A stretch of 64,000 nucleotides of DNA from positions 2,736,501-2,800,500 of the forward strand of contig NC_010995.1 in NCBI RefSeq assembly GCF_000019225.1. The letters are read 5' to 3'. The DNA is from Cellvibrio japonicus Ueda107. Its GTDB lineage: Bacteria; Pseudomonadota; Gammaproteobacteria; Pseudomonadales; Cellvibrionaceae. A program made the position numbers and the translations under genes. Below the pieces are notes generated by a model. The model was given only the letters and a program-made list of their open reading frames with translations. It did not search any database and was not told the DNA's origin. Positions 17,703 to 26,508 of this stretch are shown here, piece after piece (position 1 is the stretch's first letter; each line of letters starts with the position of its first letter).

Positions 17703-18602
17703 ATGAAACTACTCTGTGCACTCTTAGGCTTGTTATTACTCGGGCTGGGCATTCATTACATCACCCTGCGCGCCGATTTCAGCAACCTGGAACAACAACT
17801 ATTCCAACAGCAGCAAAGCCAGCAAATGGCACTGGACCAGCAGCGCCAGGACTATGAAAAACAAATCCGGGATCTGCGCGAATTCATCGCCTTCGGCCAG
17901 GCCAGCCTGAATCAAACCCGAGCCGGTGGCACAACCGCCACGGCAGAATTATCGTCCAGCCAACGCGATACCTTTAGCGCCATCCAGGCGGATAATATCG
18001 CCCGCACCATCGATAAAAAATACCAGTTCCTGTTGGGCAGCCTGTCGCTCTCCAGCCAGGACCAACACAAGCTCCACGAACTCCTGCGCGAGCGCGAGCA
18101 AATACTGGGCAGCAACAGCGTCGGCTATTTTTCTTCACCGGAAGACATCGATAAAGCCATTCGCCAACAGCAGGAAGCCTTGGCGGATATTGATTATCGT
18201 ATTACCCAACTGCTGCGCCCTGACGAAGTTAAAACCTATGAGCTGCTCAAGGACTCCAGCTATGAGCAATACCAAATGAATGATTTTTACAATCAATTGG
18301 GAGACGTATCATCGCTCACCGAAGACAAACGCCGAACCCTGTTGTTAAATAAACTCGAACAAAAGCAGGCCTTTAACAAGCAATTGGAAATTACCGGTAC
18401 CGCCATTAACAAAGCGCATGGAGAAGAAAAACAATATTTACTGACGCAGGCCCACCAGGCCTTGCATGACTACAAGGACAATTATTTGCGCCAGGCGCGC
18501 GAGCAATTAACCCCGGAACAATTCGATAGGTTACGTGAATACGAACAGCAGCATTTCGATGAGATCTGGCAAAGCCTGAAAGCGGGATGGGGGGTCGAAT
18601 AA
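17703..18602 (+). CDS. Hypothetical membrane-anchored coiled-coil protein with LTPEQ motif
   Basis: 299 residues, not recognised as a known family. One N-terminal membrane helix or uncleaved signal (LLCALLGLLLLGLGIHYITL, residues 3-22) is followed by a mostly helical, Gln/Glu-rich sequence with long coiled-coil stretches (NLEQQLFQQQQSQQMALDQQ, and a similar stretch near the C-terminus). Two motifs, LTEDKRR and LTPEQFDRLREYEQQ, resemble the LTxxQ repeats of Spy/CpxP periplasmic chaperones, so a periplasmic chaperone-like or envelope role is possible. GGAGGT lies 5 bp before the ATG, so it is well translated. It converges on the pectate lyase gene. Confidence 0.7.
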   Translation: MKLLCALLGLLLLGLGIHYITLRADFSNLEQQLFQQQQSQQMALDQQRQDYEKQIRDLREFIAFGQASLNQTRAGGTTATAELSSSQRDTFSAIQADNIARTIDKKYQFLLGSLSLSSQDQHKLHELLREREQILGSNSVGYFSSPEDIDKAIRQQQEALADIDYRITQLLRPDEVKTYELLKDSSYEQYQMNDFYNQLGDVSSLTEDKRRTLLLNKLEQKQAFNKQLEITGTAINKAHGEEKQYLLTQAHQALHDYKDNYLRQAREQLTPEQFDRLREYEQQHFDEIWQSLKAGWGVE

Positions 18603-18603
18603 A

Positions 18604-18640
18604 CCCTCTCTGTTACCAGAGAGGGGCTACTGATTTTTGC
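18604..18640. terminator. Bidirectional terminator between the coiled-coil gene and the pectate lyase gene
   Basis: A perfect 9-bp stem (CCCTCTCTG, loop TTAC, CAGAGAGGG; 18604-18625) starts just after one stop codon. On the plus strand it is followed by CTACTGATTTTT; on the minus strand by TTTATTCG. A second inverted pair (CTGATTTTT at 18630-18638 with its complement at 18665-18673) overlaps the other gene's end. The genes converge here, so the hairpin probably serves both. Confidence 0.65.
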
Positions 18641-18670
18641 GAGCCGATTAAAGGTTTATTGTTATAAAAA

Positions 18671-19705
18671 TCAGAAAGCCGTTACATCAGATTTGCTAAC
18701 ATCGCAATTGGCGGTGTTCCAGTATTCACCGTACTTGGTAGATTCACTTCCTTTTTGTACACCCTTGAACTCCTCGCACACCTTGGGAGAGCCGGATTTG
18801 TAACCCTTGATTTTCAGGTTGCGAATCGTGGCTTTATCGCCAAAGTTACGGTTTACACCGGCAATACTGCCAATCGTTCCATCGACGGTTACGTTGTTAA
18901 CAACCAGGTTGCGTGGACCGCCGTTGCTTGAGCAGTTGCCGCAAGAACGCCACAATTTTCCGTTCACACCCTTGGCAGTAAACCCGTTGATTACTTCAAA
19001 GGTACTGTTTTTGGAATTGTGTTGGAAAATCTTATCTGGTTTGCCACCAGGTGAGTTGCTGGTATTGTTATACGCAGAACCACCGGAAATGGTAAATTTT
19101 GTACCGCTGCTGATCAAAGAGGCTGCATCTTCACAGATATCCTCCCAGACCACATTCTCTGCACGACAGCTACCGCTCGTACAGTGAATACCGTCTGCAC
19201 CACCACTGGCTGCAATACGCACATTTTTAATGGTCGCATTTTTCAGGGTAATGACAGGCGGTTGACCTTCCGCGTCACCAGGGCACGACAGACCGATTGT
19301 CTTGCCACCACAGTCGACGGTTTTGTTCTCAATAGTTGCACCAGCTTTACACTCCGCACTGCCGCCTGTCGAAGTGCTGGAAGTCGATGAACTGGACTTC
19401 GAAGAACTTGACGAAGAAACACTACTGGAGGATACACCCGTACCACTGGAAGGAATGGAACATTCTTTCACGGTTTTATCTGGAGCTGGATCAGAACCAA
19501 AAGTTGCTACGCTACAACTGAAAGAGCCGTTAAGCACTTTATAGACAAATCTGTCGTCTGCCCCAAAGGCCACGTTGGTGGATTGGCTTACAGAACAGGT
19601 TTGCCCAATTTTACAGATGGTTACGTAACCACTCGGGCGGTTGGCTGCCAAAGCAACTGCAGACACACCAACAAGAACACCCGTTATCATTATTTTTTTT
19701 AACAT
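18671..19705 (-). CDS. Secreted pectate lyase, polysaccharide lyase family 3, with N-terminal Cys domain and Ser linker
   Basis: Cleaves polygalacturonate by beta-elimination outside the cell. The 344 residues read: signal peptide (1-20, ending SAVALA), a small domain with four Cys (about 21-84; Cys 31, 37, 64, 82), a poly-Ser/Thr linker (about 86-116), and the PL3 beta-helix domain (118-344). PL3 hallmarks are TLKNATIKNVRIAASGGADG followed by IHC, then ENVVWEDICEDAASL, the lysine-containing SPGGKPDKIFQHN and the Cys-rich LWRSCGNCSSNGGPRN. Ser linkers of this kind are typical of Cellvibrio and Saccharophagus enzymes. An inverted repeat lies about 100 bp upstream. Confidence 0.9.
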   Translation of the reverse strand: MLKKIMITGVLVGVSAVALAANRPSGYVTICKIGQTCSVSQSTNVAFGADDRFVYKVLNGSFSCSVATFGSDPAPDKTVKECSIPSSGTGVSSSSVSSSSSSKSSSSTSSTSTGGSAECKAGATIENKTVDCGGKTIGLSCPGDAEGQPPVITLKNATIKNVRIAASGGADGIHCTSGSCRAENVVWEDICEDAASLISSGTKFTISGGSAYNNTSNSPGGKPDKIFQHNSKNSTFEVINGFTAKGVNGKLWRSCGNCSSNGGPRNLVVNNVTVDGTIGSIAGVNRNFGDKATIRNLKIKGYKSGSPKVCEEFKGVQKGSESTKYGEYWNTANCDVSKSDVTAF

Positions 19706-20216
19706 ACTAAACTCCTAACGACAGATCATAATGATCGGAGAGGAGCAGATTTTGCACACAACAGGCAGAAAAAATACATCCACTGCATTCTGTTACTGCT
19801 GCGGCATAAACTGCTATGGTTTATGCCCGCAAAAATCCTAGCCGGAAAAATATAGCAGTTCGCTGCATGAGGTGAAACACTTTTTATGATTATTCATATA
19901 AAATAAAACGCTCACAGCAATGCGCGACCTCACTGGCCCTTATAAAGCCAGGCACGTGCAGGTTCCATAACATTCACTATAACGATTGCCATGCTGTTAG
20001 CCAGAAGTCATGCGGATCGCTTTCGAGATGACCGCTAACCAATAAGAATCGAATGACCGGTCAATGCCTTGGGGATAGTGTTACGCAGGAAGCTGCTTCA
20101 TATTCCAGTCAACCACATGGGTCTGTTACATACAGCCACGTGCGACCGGAAGCAGCTGCCCGGCCTCCCACCACCATCCTGAATCACTAAAAAGCCAAGG
20201 GCTTCAAGGGCGCAAT
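19706..20216. other. Divergent intergenic region between pectate lyase and propeller lipoprotein genes
   Basis: 511 bp without a credible gene. It is AT-richer than the genes, with runs such as GATTATTCATATAAAATAAAACG near 19890. It should hold promoters for both divergent genes. Besides the palindrome at 19803-19827 there is a weak hairpin, CTGGC with GCCAG, near 19934-19952. The open frames crossing it are not convincing. Confidence 0.6.
19803..19827. promoter_or_regulatory. Inverted repeat upstream of the pectate lyase gene, candidate operator
   Basis: Perfect 9-bp arms GGCATAAAC and GTTTATGCC are separated by TGCTATG. The palindrome sits 98 bp before the pectate lyase start. No match to a known regulator site is claimed; it could also form an mRNA hairpin in the leader. 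Confidence 0.45.
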
Positions 20217-22361
20217 ATGGGTTTTTCTCGATTTTTTTACGTTTATCTACCCGGTTTTTCGCGGGTTTTTCTCGTCGCGTTGGTGGGTACATCATTACTG
20301 GGTGGCTGCAGTAAACGCGATACCCACACACCGATTACCGAACAGCCGCCGACAATCAAGCTTGCACCTGTAGTAGACCAGCAGCGCTTCCATACGACCT
20401 ATCTCGCCCATGTAACAACTGAAACAAATAGCCTGATAACCGGTACGGATGGCAGCATACTGTTACATAACCAGGCTGAAGGTTATTGGCGCGCCCTGCC
20501 CACGGCAGGCCTGACATCGAGTATTTTTGCAATAGCGGCTACGGATGATGGCCAGCAGATGATGGCGGTTGGCGAGGACGGGTTGATCATTATGTCCAAC
20601 AACGCTGGCATTGATTGGGAACAACTGGCCGCTCCCACCACAGCGCATTTACGCACACTGGTTTTTGATCCGCTCAGGCAGGCCTGGTGGATCGGGGGGG
20701 ATCAGGGTACCCTGCTAAAAACCCCGCGCGATCTTAGCCGTTGGCAAGCGGAGTCCTGGCCACAGGGAAAAAGTATTACCCAACTCAGTTATCATCCGGC
20801 GCAACAGCGATTAACCGCCAGCGGGGATGAAGGATTGATTGCCCTGCTCAATACCGATTCGCATTTCTGGCAACAGCAAAATATTCCTGCCAGCACCCGG
20901 ATTACACAACACGCCGTTAATGACCAAAACACCACCATTGCCCTGACGACTGAAGGTAATGTCTTACGCAAAAATGCTGGCAGCATATCTTCCGCTTGGC
21001 AGATGGTCACCTTATCCCCCAATACCTATTTAAGTGGCAGTGTTTATGATGCTTTCCATCGCACCTGGATTGTGTTTGATAGCGAGGGGCACATTTACCT
21101 GAGCGATGACCAGGGCGAACACTGGGCAGCCGTTGCCGGGGTTGATACTTACCTCAATCGGGGTATTTACCTTGCACACATCCATCGGCTTTTACTCGTT
21201 GGGGACCGGGGCCTTGTTGCACTGTCGGATGATGGTGGCCGCACCTGGAGCCAACAATGGTTAAGCGATCAGGCTATCGAAGGTATTGTTGCACTCAATC
21301 CGCAAACATTACTCGCCTACGGCAATAAGGGGCTGTTGCTCGAATCCCTGGATGCAGGGAAACACTGGCATTTACTGCAGACACCTATAGACCCTTTTAT
21401 CCACGAAGTGATTGCCATTAATCCCGATAAGCAGCGCTGGTTGGCGGTAGGCGCAAAAGGCTTGATGCTGGTTTCGGATGACCAGGGTAAAAGCTGGCAG
21501 CGACAGGAGAGTGCAACCCACCAGGATGATTACCTGTTCACGGTTATCCAGGAGCCCACAACCCATACGCTACTCAGCGCAGGGCCACCGGGCACCTTGT
21601 TGCGCTCAACCGATGCGGGCCATCACTGGGAGCGACAACTGAACCTGGACAACGCTGGTGAAGGCTATTTCCATCAACTGCTCAGCAATCGCAGGGGAAC
21701 ACTGGTCGCCCTCGCCGGCCCCGGTAAAACCCTCTACTCCGAAGACGATGGCCTCAACTGGCAAGCCGCACAAATAATCGGCGAACAACATTTGTACGCA
21801 GGCGTCTACGTCGACAAGGCCGAGGTATTTATTGCGGTTGGGCAATCCGGCGCTATCCAGCGCTCACACGATGGGAAAGTCTGGGAAGCCATTACTTCCA
21901 ACGCCGGGCAGGACTTATACAGCCTGCTAGCCGATGGCAATCATATTTGGATTGGCGGCAATCGCGGCACGCTGCTTCACTCCATAGATGCTGGACAGCA
22001 CTGGACGCTGGTGGACACAGGTACGACCAAAACACTGCAATACCTGACACAAACCCCCAAGGGCAGTTTAATCGCGACAGGTTCCCAGGGGTTAGTGCTC
22101 ATCTCCCGAGATGCCGGCAAACACTGGCAACACATAGAGCCGCCCACAGCGACCAACCTGCGTCGGATTTACCATCGCCCCAATGGCGATTTATGGGTTG
22201 CCAGTCGCGCCGGGGAAATTTTCCGGTCGCAGGACGATGGCCAACACTGGCAGGCCTTACCTGCACTCACTAGCGCATCCATTAAAGGATTATTGATCGA
22301 TGAATCCAGTCAAACCCTGATAGGTTACGGTGAAGCCCTGGTACGTATTCCCCTTCCTTAA
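20217..22361 (+). CDS. BNR/Asp-box repeat beta-propeller lipoprotein (Ycf48/sialidase-like fold)
   Basis: 714 residues. The N-terminus ends in a lipobox (GTSLLGGCSK; Cys near 31), so it is probably an outer-membrane lipoprotein. The rest is a string of about a dozen Asp-box-like turns of the form S-x-D-x-G-x-x-W (SNNAGIDWEQL, SDDQGEHWAAV, SDDGGRTWSQQ, SLDAGKHWHLL, SDDQGKSWQRQ, STDAGHHWERQ, SIDAGQHWTLV, SRDAGKHWQHI, SQDDGQHWQAL), each blade followed by VAVG or similar. This is the propeller pattern of Ycf48, also seen in sialidases and xyloglucanases, but no catalytic set was recognised. It is followed 23 bp later by an SGNH esterase gene, so the two form an operon beside the pectate lyase. 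Confidence 0.82.
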   Translation: MGFSRFFYVYLPGFSRVFLVALVGTSLLGGCSKRDTHTPITEQPPTIKLAPVVDQQRFHTTYLAHVTTETNSLITGTDGSILLHNQAEGYWRALPTAGLTSSIFAIAATDDGQQMMAVGEDGLIIMSNNAGIDWEQLAAPTTAHLRTLVFDPLRQAWWIGGDQGTLLKTPRDLSRWQAESWPQGKSITQLSYHPAQQRLTASGDEGLIALLNTDSHFWQQQNIPASTRITQHAVNDQNTTIALTTEGNVLRKNAGSISSAWQMVTLSPNTYLSGSVYDAFHRTWIVFDSEGHIYLSDDQGEHWAAVAGVDTYLNRGIYLAHIHRLLLVGDRGLVALSDDGGRTWSQQWLSDQAIEGIVALNPQTLLAYGNKGLLLESLDAGKHWHLLQTPIDPFIHEVIAINPDKQRWLAVGAKGLMLVSDDQGKSWQRQESATHQDDYLFTVIQEPTTHTLLSAGPPGTLLRSTDAGHHWERQLNLDNAGEGYFHQLLSNRRGTLVALAGPGKTLYSEDDGLNWQAAQIIGEQHLYAGVYVDKAEVFIAVGQSGAIQRSHDGKVWEAITSNAGQDLYSLLADGNHIWIGGNRGTLLHSIDAGQHWTLVDTGTTKTLQYLTQTPKGSLIATGSQGLVLISRDAGKHWQHIEPPTATNLRRIYHRPNGDLWVASRAGEIFRSQDDGQHWQALPALTSASIKGLLIDESSQTLIGYGEALVRIPLP

Positions 22362-22384
22362 TCGTCATTAGAGCAGGTATCACA

Positions 22385-23968
22385 ATGACAAGAGTTATCC
22401 TCCGTTTATTCATGATAGGCAGCGTTTTATGCGCTGTCTGCGCATGCAGCCTTTTCTCTGCCTCATCCACAATGCAAGGCTATGCCATAGAACAGCAACC
22501 ATTAGCTAATGGCCTGGTGCAGATCCGTGATGCCAATGGGCAGGTGCAGACCACAACCACACGTGCAGATGGTTTTTACCGGATTTCAACCACCCATTTA
22601 ACCGCGCCATTGCTGCTGAGCGTGAGCGCACAGGGTAACGCGGAAGATTGCCACCGCAACGATCAGCTGCGCCCTATTTGCCTGGCCAGTGTCGTGATGA
22701 AACTGGAACAGACAACCTATGGCAACATCAATCCGCTGACAGATCGTGTCGCGTCGGATATTGCCGTAACACTGGGCCATATCGGACCACAGCAATGGGT
22801 TAACCAACAGGGTGCGGTAAGCATTCCCGCCAGTGTGCATCAACAGGCCCTGGAAAATTTACATTCCGGTTTTGCAGATGCGCTGACACAGATAGGAATC
22901 GATACGACCAGCTTTGATGCCGCCCGTTTTCCAATGGAGCGCAACTCACAGCTTGCAGACTTGCTGTCACTGCTGCACCACAACCGCAATTACGACAACA
23001 ACACCGGCAAAACCGGCCATGCAACCCTCAGCGATTTCAGCTTTCGCCCTATTGTGGGCCTGAGTGCAACAGGTGCCTATGAGCGCTTTGATATTGTGCG
23101 CGCACGCGCTGAACGGAATGCACTTGCCAAGGCCCGTACCCGTATTTTTATCGTCGGTGACTCCACCTCGGCGGTTTATGAACAATTGCGTTTTCCGCGC
23201 ATGGGCTGGGGCCAGGTCTTTGAGCAGGAATTTACTGCAAACAGTGGTATCAAGGTGGTGACAGGCTCACGCGCCGGACGCAGTTCGCGCGATTTTTATA
23301 ACGGCCGCTGGTTTGCCCAAATGGAATCGCTGATCCAGCCGGGCGATTATGTGTTTATCAACCATGGCCACAATGACCAGAACTGTGATAGCAATAAACC
23401 CGTTCGCGGTATGGCTGATGTCAGGAACCTCTGCACCTATCCCAACAGCGATAAGGGCGACCCCCAGTTCCCTGCCAACCAGCCCGAATTAAGCTTTCAA
23501 TATTCGCTTGAACGCTACATCGAGATTGCGCGCAGCAAGGGTGCCATTCCGGTGATGTTTACCCCCACGGCACGTATCAAAAATGCCCGGGGCGAACAAA
23601 CAACACCCGTGGTTCATACGCACCTTATCCGCGCTGCCTCAGGTAAACACTATCTGTTCACTGGCGATTACACCCAAACGATCAAAGACGTTGCCAGGAA
23701 ACACCAACTGCCCTTAATCGACCTGGAGGCAAGGAGTATTGAATTTGCAAATCGTGTCGGCAATCCGGGTTGGAAGGATTATTGGTTGGTCGTGGACCCC
23801 GCGATCAATCCCTTCTATGCCAACAACGTTTCCGGCAGCCCGCAGGCACCCGACGGCACGCACTTCCAACAGCGCGGTGCCGAAGCCATGGCAAAACTGG
23901 TTGCAGAGGAAATTCGCAAACAACCAGCACTGACAGCCTTGGCTAAACACGTAAAGGGTGACCGCTGA
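22385..23968 (+). CDS. SGNH/GDSL acetylesterase, pectin/rhamnogalacturonan type (CE12-like), probable lipoprotein
   Basis: Probably removes acetyl groups from pectin. The 527 residues begin with a hydrophobic signal ending VCACS (possible lipobox, Cys near 20). A carboxypeptidase-regulatory-like beta domain (about 40-80: GLVQIRDANGQVQTTTTRADG then FYRI) and a helical region follow. The SGNH domain starts near 255: block I IFIVGDSTSAVYEQ, block II VTGSRAGRSSRDFYNGRWF, block III VFINHGHNDQ, block V DGTHFQQRGAEAMA. The order and spacing match rhamnogalacturonan acetylesterases. Co-transcribed with the propeller lipoprotein. Confidence 0.85.
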   Translation: MTRVILRLFMIGSVLCAVCACSLFSASSTMQGYAIEQQPLANGLVQIRDANGQVQTTTTRADGFYRISTTHLTAPLLLSVSAQGNAEDCHRNDQLRPICLASVVMKLEQTTYGNINPLTDRVASDIAVTLGHIGPQQWVNQQGAVSIPASVHQQALENLHSGFADALTQIGIDTTSFDAARFPMERNSQLADLLSLLHHNRNYDNNTGKTGHATLSDFSFRPIVGLSATGAYERFDIVRARAERNALAKARTRIFIVGDSTSAVYEQLRFPRMGWGQVFEQEFTANSGIKVVTGSRAGRSSRDFYNGRWFAQMESLIQPGDYVFINHGHNDQNCDSNKPVRGMADVRNLCTYPNSDKGDPQFPANQPELSFQYSLERYIEIARSKGAIPVMFTPTARIKNARGEQTTPVVHTHLIRAASGKHYLFTGDYTQTIKDVARKHQLPLIDLEARSIEFANRVGNPGWKDYWLVVDPAINPFYANNVSGSPQAPDGTHFQQRGAEAMAKLVAEEIRKQPALTALAKHVKGDR

Positions 23969-24298
23969 TCAGGATCGGGTTAACAACCTATCTATCTGTT
24001 GCAAATGGTCGATCAAAGGCGATGTGTTCAGTGATAAAGGCGCAAAGTATTGTTCGGCCATAGGCGCAATACCGCAGTTGCCGGGAAGCGGTAACTGCTG
24101 TTCAACCAGCGTGTACATGCGCGGCAAGAATATAAATTGCAGCCACTGCGGAAAGCTCATGGTGTCTATGGCAAATGGTTGCTGGCTGAGCAGCGCAGCC
24201 TCGGGTAAGGCATCACATTCCCACAGGCGCAATTCACGCAACTCCTTTTCCACGTCCATCAATATTTCCGCAAGGGCGATATGGAGATTGTGTGACAT
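23969..24298 (-). CDS. YqcC family protein (DUF446)
   Basis: 109 residues of a conserved gammaproteobacterial family of unknown function. Hallmarks are LAEILMDVEKELRELRLWE, FAIDTMSFPQWLQFIFLPRMYTLVEQQLPLPG and MAEQYF. The stop codon abuts the stop of the convergent esterase gene. It lies 71 bp downstream of dinG on the same strand, so it may share its transcript. Confidence 0.88.
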   Translation of the reverse strand: MSHNLHIALAEILMDVEKELRELRLWECDALPEAALLSQQPFAIDTMSFPQWLQFIFLPRMYTLVEQQLPLPGNCGIAPMAEQYFAPLSLNTSPLIDHLQQIDRLLTRS

Positions 24299-24369
24299 GG
24301 TTTTACCTCAATATCGGATATACATTTATCAGCGGCCAGGCGTGAGCATTTATGGATAAGCTGGCGCAA

Positions 24370-26508
24370 TTATTTATGGATAACCTGGGTAAACGGCGGC
24401 AGTGAATTCAGTATGGCTTTGCCATAGCGCTTGGTAATGATGCGGCGATCCAGCAAGCTGATACGGCCGGTATCGGTTTCGGTGCGCAACAGCCGACCGC
24501 AGGCCTGGATTAACTTCAGGGATGCATCAGGCACAGTGATTTCCATAAAGGCATTACCGCCGCGCGATTCCACCCATTCAGACAGGGCCGCTTCAATCGG
24601 ATCATCCGGCACCGCAAAGGGTAATTTGGCAATAATCACATGGGTACAGTAGCGGCCCGGTAAGTCCACGCCTTCGGCAAAGCTGGCCAAGCCAAACAAT
24701 ATACTGCCCTCACCCCCATCCAGTTTTGCTTTGTGCTGTTGCAGCATTTCCTGCTTGGAGCTATCACCCTGGATCAGAATGCGCTCGCGCAATGAGGCGG
24801 GCACAGCGTCATACACATCCAGCATTTGTTTGCGCGAGGAAAACAACACCAGGCTGCCCTCATCCACATCCACCAACTGCGGCAGCTCGGCAATAATGGC
24901 CTGTGTATGCTGCTCGGCATGGGTAGCTTCGATGGTTGCCGCCGGAATTTCCAGGGTAGCCTGCTGGAAATTAAAGGGACTGGGAACCTGGTGGTAACTG
25001 GCACCTGCCGGCGTACCGGCGCGCATTTGAAAACGCTGGAAATTGCCCAATGCGGTGAGGGTTGCCGAGGTAACAACGGCGCCGCAGACTTTTTCCCAGA
25101 GTGAATACTCCAGGGTTTTGGCTGCCAGGATCGGGCTGGAACACACCTCAAGGTCAAGGCTGCCATTTTGATCCACCGGCGTGAGCCAGCGCGCGCGCGG
25201 CACACTGCCCGGGCTGTCGGGTGTTGCAAAGGTAAACCAGAGATCGCGGTTCGCCTCGGCGCGCGCCAGCCAGGTTGCCACCACCGGATAGTGATTTTCC
25301 AAATCCACCTTGGGCACCGGGCAATGGGGATCTTCCATCGCCTCGCTTAATTCATTGGACATTTTGTTGAGCAGCTCGGCCAGTCGCTCAACGCTTTTAT
25401 AAATCTCCACACAATCGAGCTGCAAATCGTCAGGCACGATCCCCTGGGGAAAACGGTAATGCGACTGGCGCTCTTCCAGGGCGATACGCTGTGCCAGTTG
25501 CTCAAAGCGCGGATAGAGTCGATCCAGGTATTGTTTGGTCTCCATAAACTGCGCCGGCAATTGCTCAGCATAGCGATCGACATTCCCTGCCCCACTGATA
25601 TGGCCCAACATAGTGCCAAGGGATTTGTTGCACTGGTCCAGCCATTTGCTCGTGGCCAGCATACGGCTGTGGTGGGCGAAATGGTTCAAGGCTTTTTGCG
25701 GCAGGTGATGGCCTTCGTCAAAGACAAAGATGGCCTCTTCCGGCGCCGGTAGAATAGCGCCACCGCCAAGGGCGAGGTCCGCCAGCACCAGGTCATGGTT
25801 GGTCACGATGCAATCCACAGCATGGAGCGAATCGCGCGCGCGGAAAAAACTGCATACCGATACATTAGAGCAGCGCCGCCCCGTGCATTGGCGATGATCG
25901 GTGGTAATCACTTGCCAGGCATCCTGCTCCAGCGCCTGCGGCCAGGTATCGCGCTCCCCGTTCCATTTGTTACCGGCCAGGGCTTCCACCATGGACTGGT
26001 AGAGTTTGATGCTCTGCGCCGAAACGCTGGGATACTCGTCCTCGTAGAGTGCACGGGTGGGATTGATACCACTTTCGTACTCCGCAATCACATTATCCAG
26101 TTTGCTCAAACACAGATAACGACTGCGGCCTTTAGCCAGGGTAAACGAAAACGAGAGGCCGCTGTGGCGCATTAACTCGGGCAAATCCTTATTCACAATT
26201 TGCTCTTGCAAGGCCACTGTCGCCGTTGACACCACCAGTTTTTTGCCCAGGTATTTGGCGATCACCAGCGCGGGCAGCAAATAGGCGATGGTTTTTCCCG
26301 TCCCCGTCCCCGCCTCTACGACACAAATGTGGGCCCCGGCTTGCGCAGAAGGCACACGCTGATTATCTTCATCGAGTTCGATAGTGCCGAGGCTTTTGGC
26401 AATCTCGGCAATCATCAACTTTTGGCCGTAGCGGGGCTTCAGGCCTTTGCTGTCGAGAAACTGGCTATAGGCCGCCTGGATTTGCTTTTTTACTGCCTCA
26501 GTCAGCAT
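24370..26508 (-). CDS. dinG: ATP-dependent DNA helicase DinG
   Basis: XPD-like 5'-3' DNA helicase that resolves R-loops and other structures. 712 residues, the usual length. Walker A is VEAGTGTGKTIAYLLPAL near residue 65. Four-cysteine iron-sulphur region: Cys in YLCLSKLDN and three in HRQCTGRRCSNVSVCSFF. Walker B is VFDEGHHLPQKAL, DEGH as in E. coli DinG. Motif VI is IQACGRLLRTETDTG near the end. Its start overlaps the end of the acyltransferase gene by 11 bp. No LexA box can be placed in the coding DNA before it. Confidence 0.94.
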   Translation of the reverse strand: MLTEAVKKQIQAAYSQFLDSKGLKPRYGQKLMIAEIAKSLGTIELDEDNQRVPSAQAGAHICVVEAGTGTGKTIAYLLPALVIAKYLGKKLVVSTATVALQEQIVNKDLPELMRHSGLSFSFTLAKGRSRYLCLSKLDNVIAEYESGINPTRALYEDEYPSVSAQSIKLYQSMVEALAGNKWNGERDTWPQALEQDAWQVITTDHRQCTGRRCSNVSVCSFFRARDSLHAVDCIVTNHDLVLADLALGGGAILPAPEEAIFVFDEGHHLPQKALNHFAHHSRMLATSKWLDQCNKSLGTMLGHISGAGNVDRYAEQLPAQFMETKQYLDRLYPRFEQLAQRIALEERQSHYRFPQGIVPDDLQLDCVEIYKSVERLAELLNKMSNELSEAMEDPHCPVPKVDLENHYPVVATWLARAEANRDLWFTFATPDSPGSVPRARWLTPVDQNGSLDLEVCSSPILAAKTLEYSLWEKVCGAVVTSATLTALGNFQRFQMRAGTPAGASYHQVPSPFNFQQATLEIPAATIEATHAEQHTQAIIAELPQLVDVDEGSLVLFSSRKQMLDVYDAVPASLRERILIQGDSSKQEMLQQHKAKLDGGEGSILFGLASFAEGVDLPGRYCTHVIIAKLPFAVPDDPIEAALSEWVESRGGNAFMEITVPDASLKLIQACGRLLRTETDTGRISLLDRRIITKRYGKAILNSLPPFTQVIHK

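Noticed and set aside
19868..19886. Possible KdgR-like box (GTGAAACACTTTTTATG) upstream of the pectate lyase
   Set aside because: Only the first half resembles the KdgR consensus; the second half does not.
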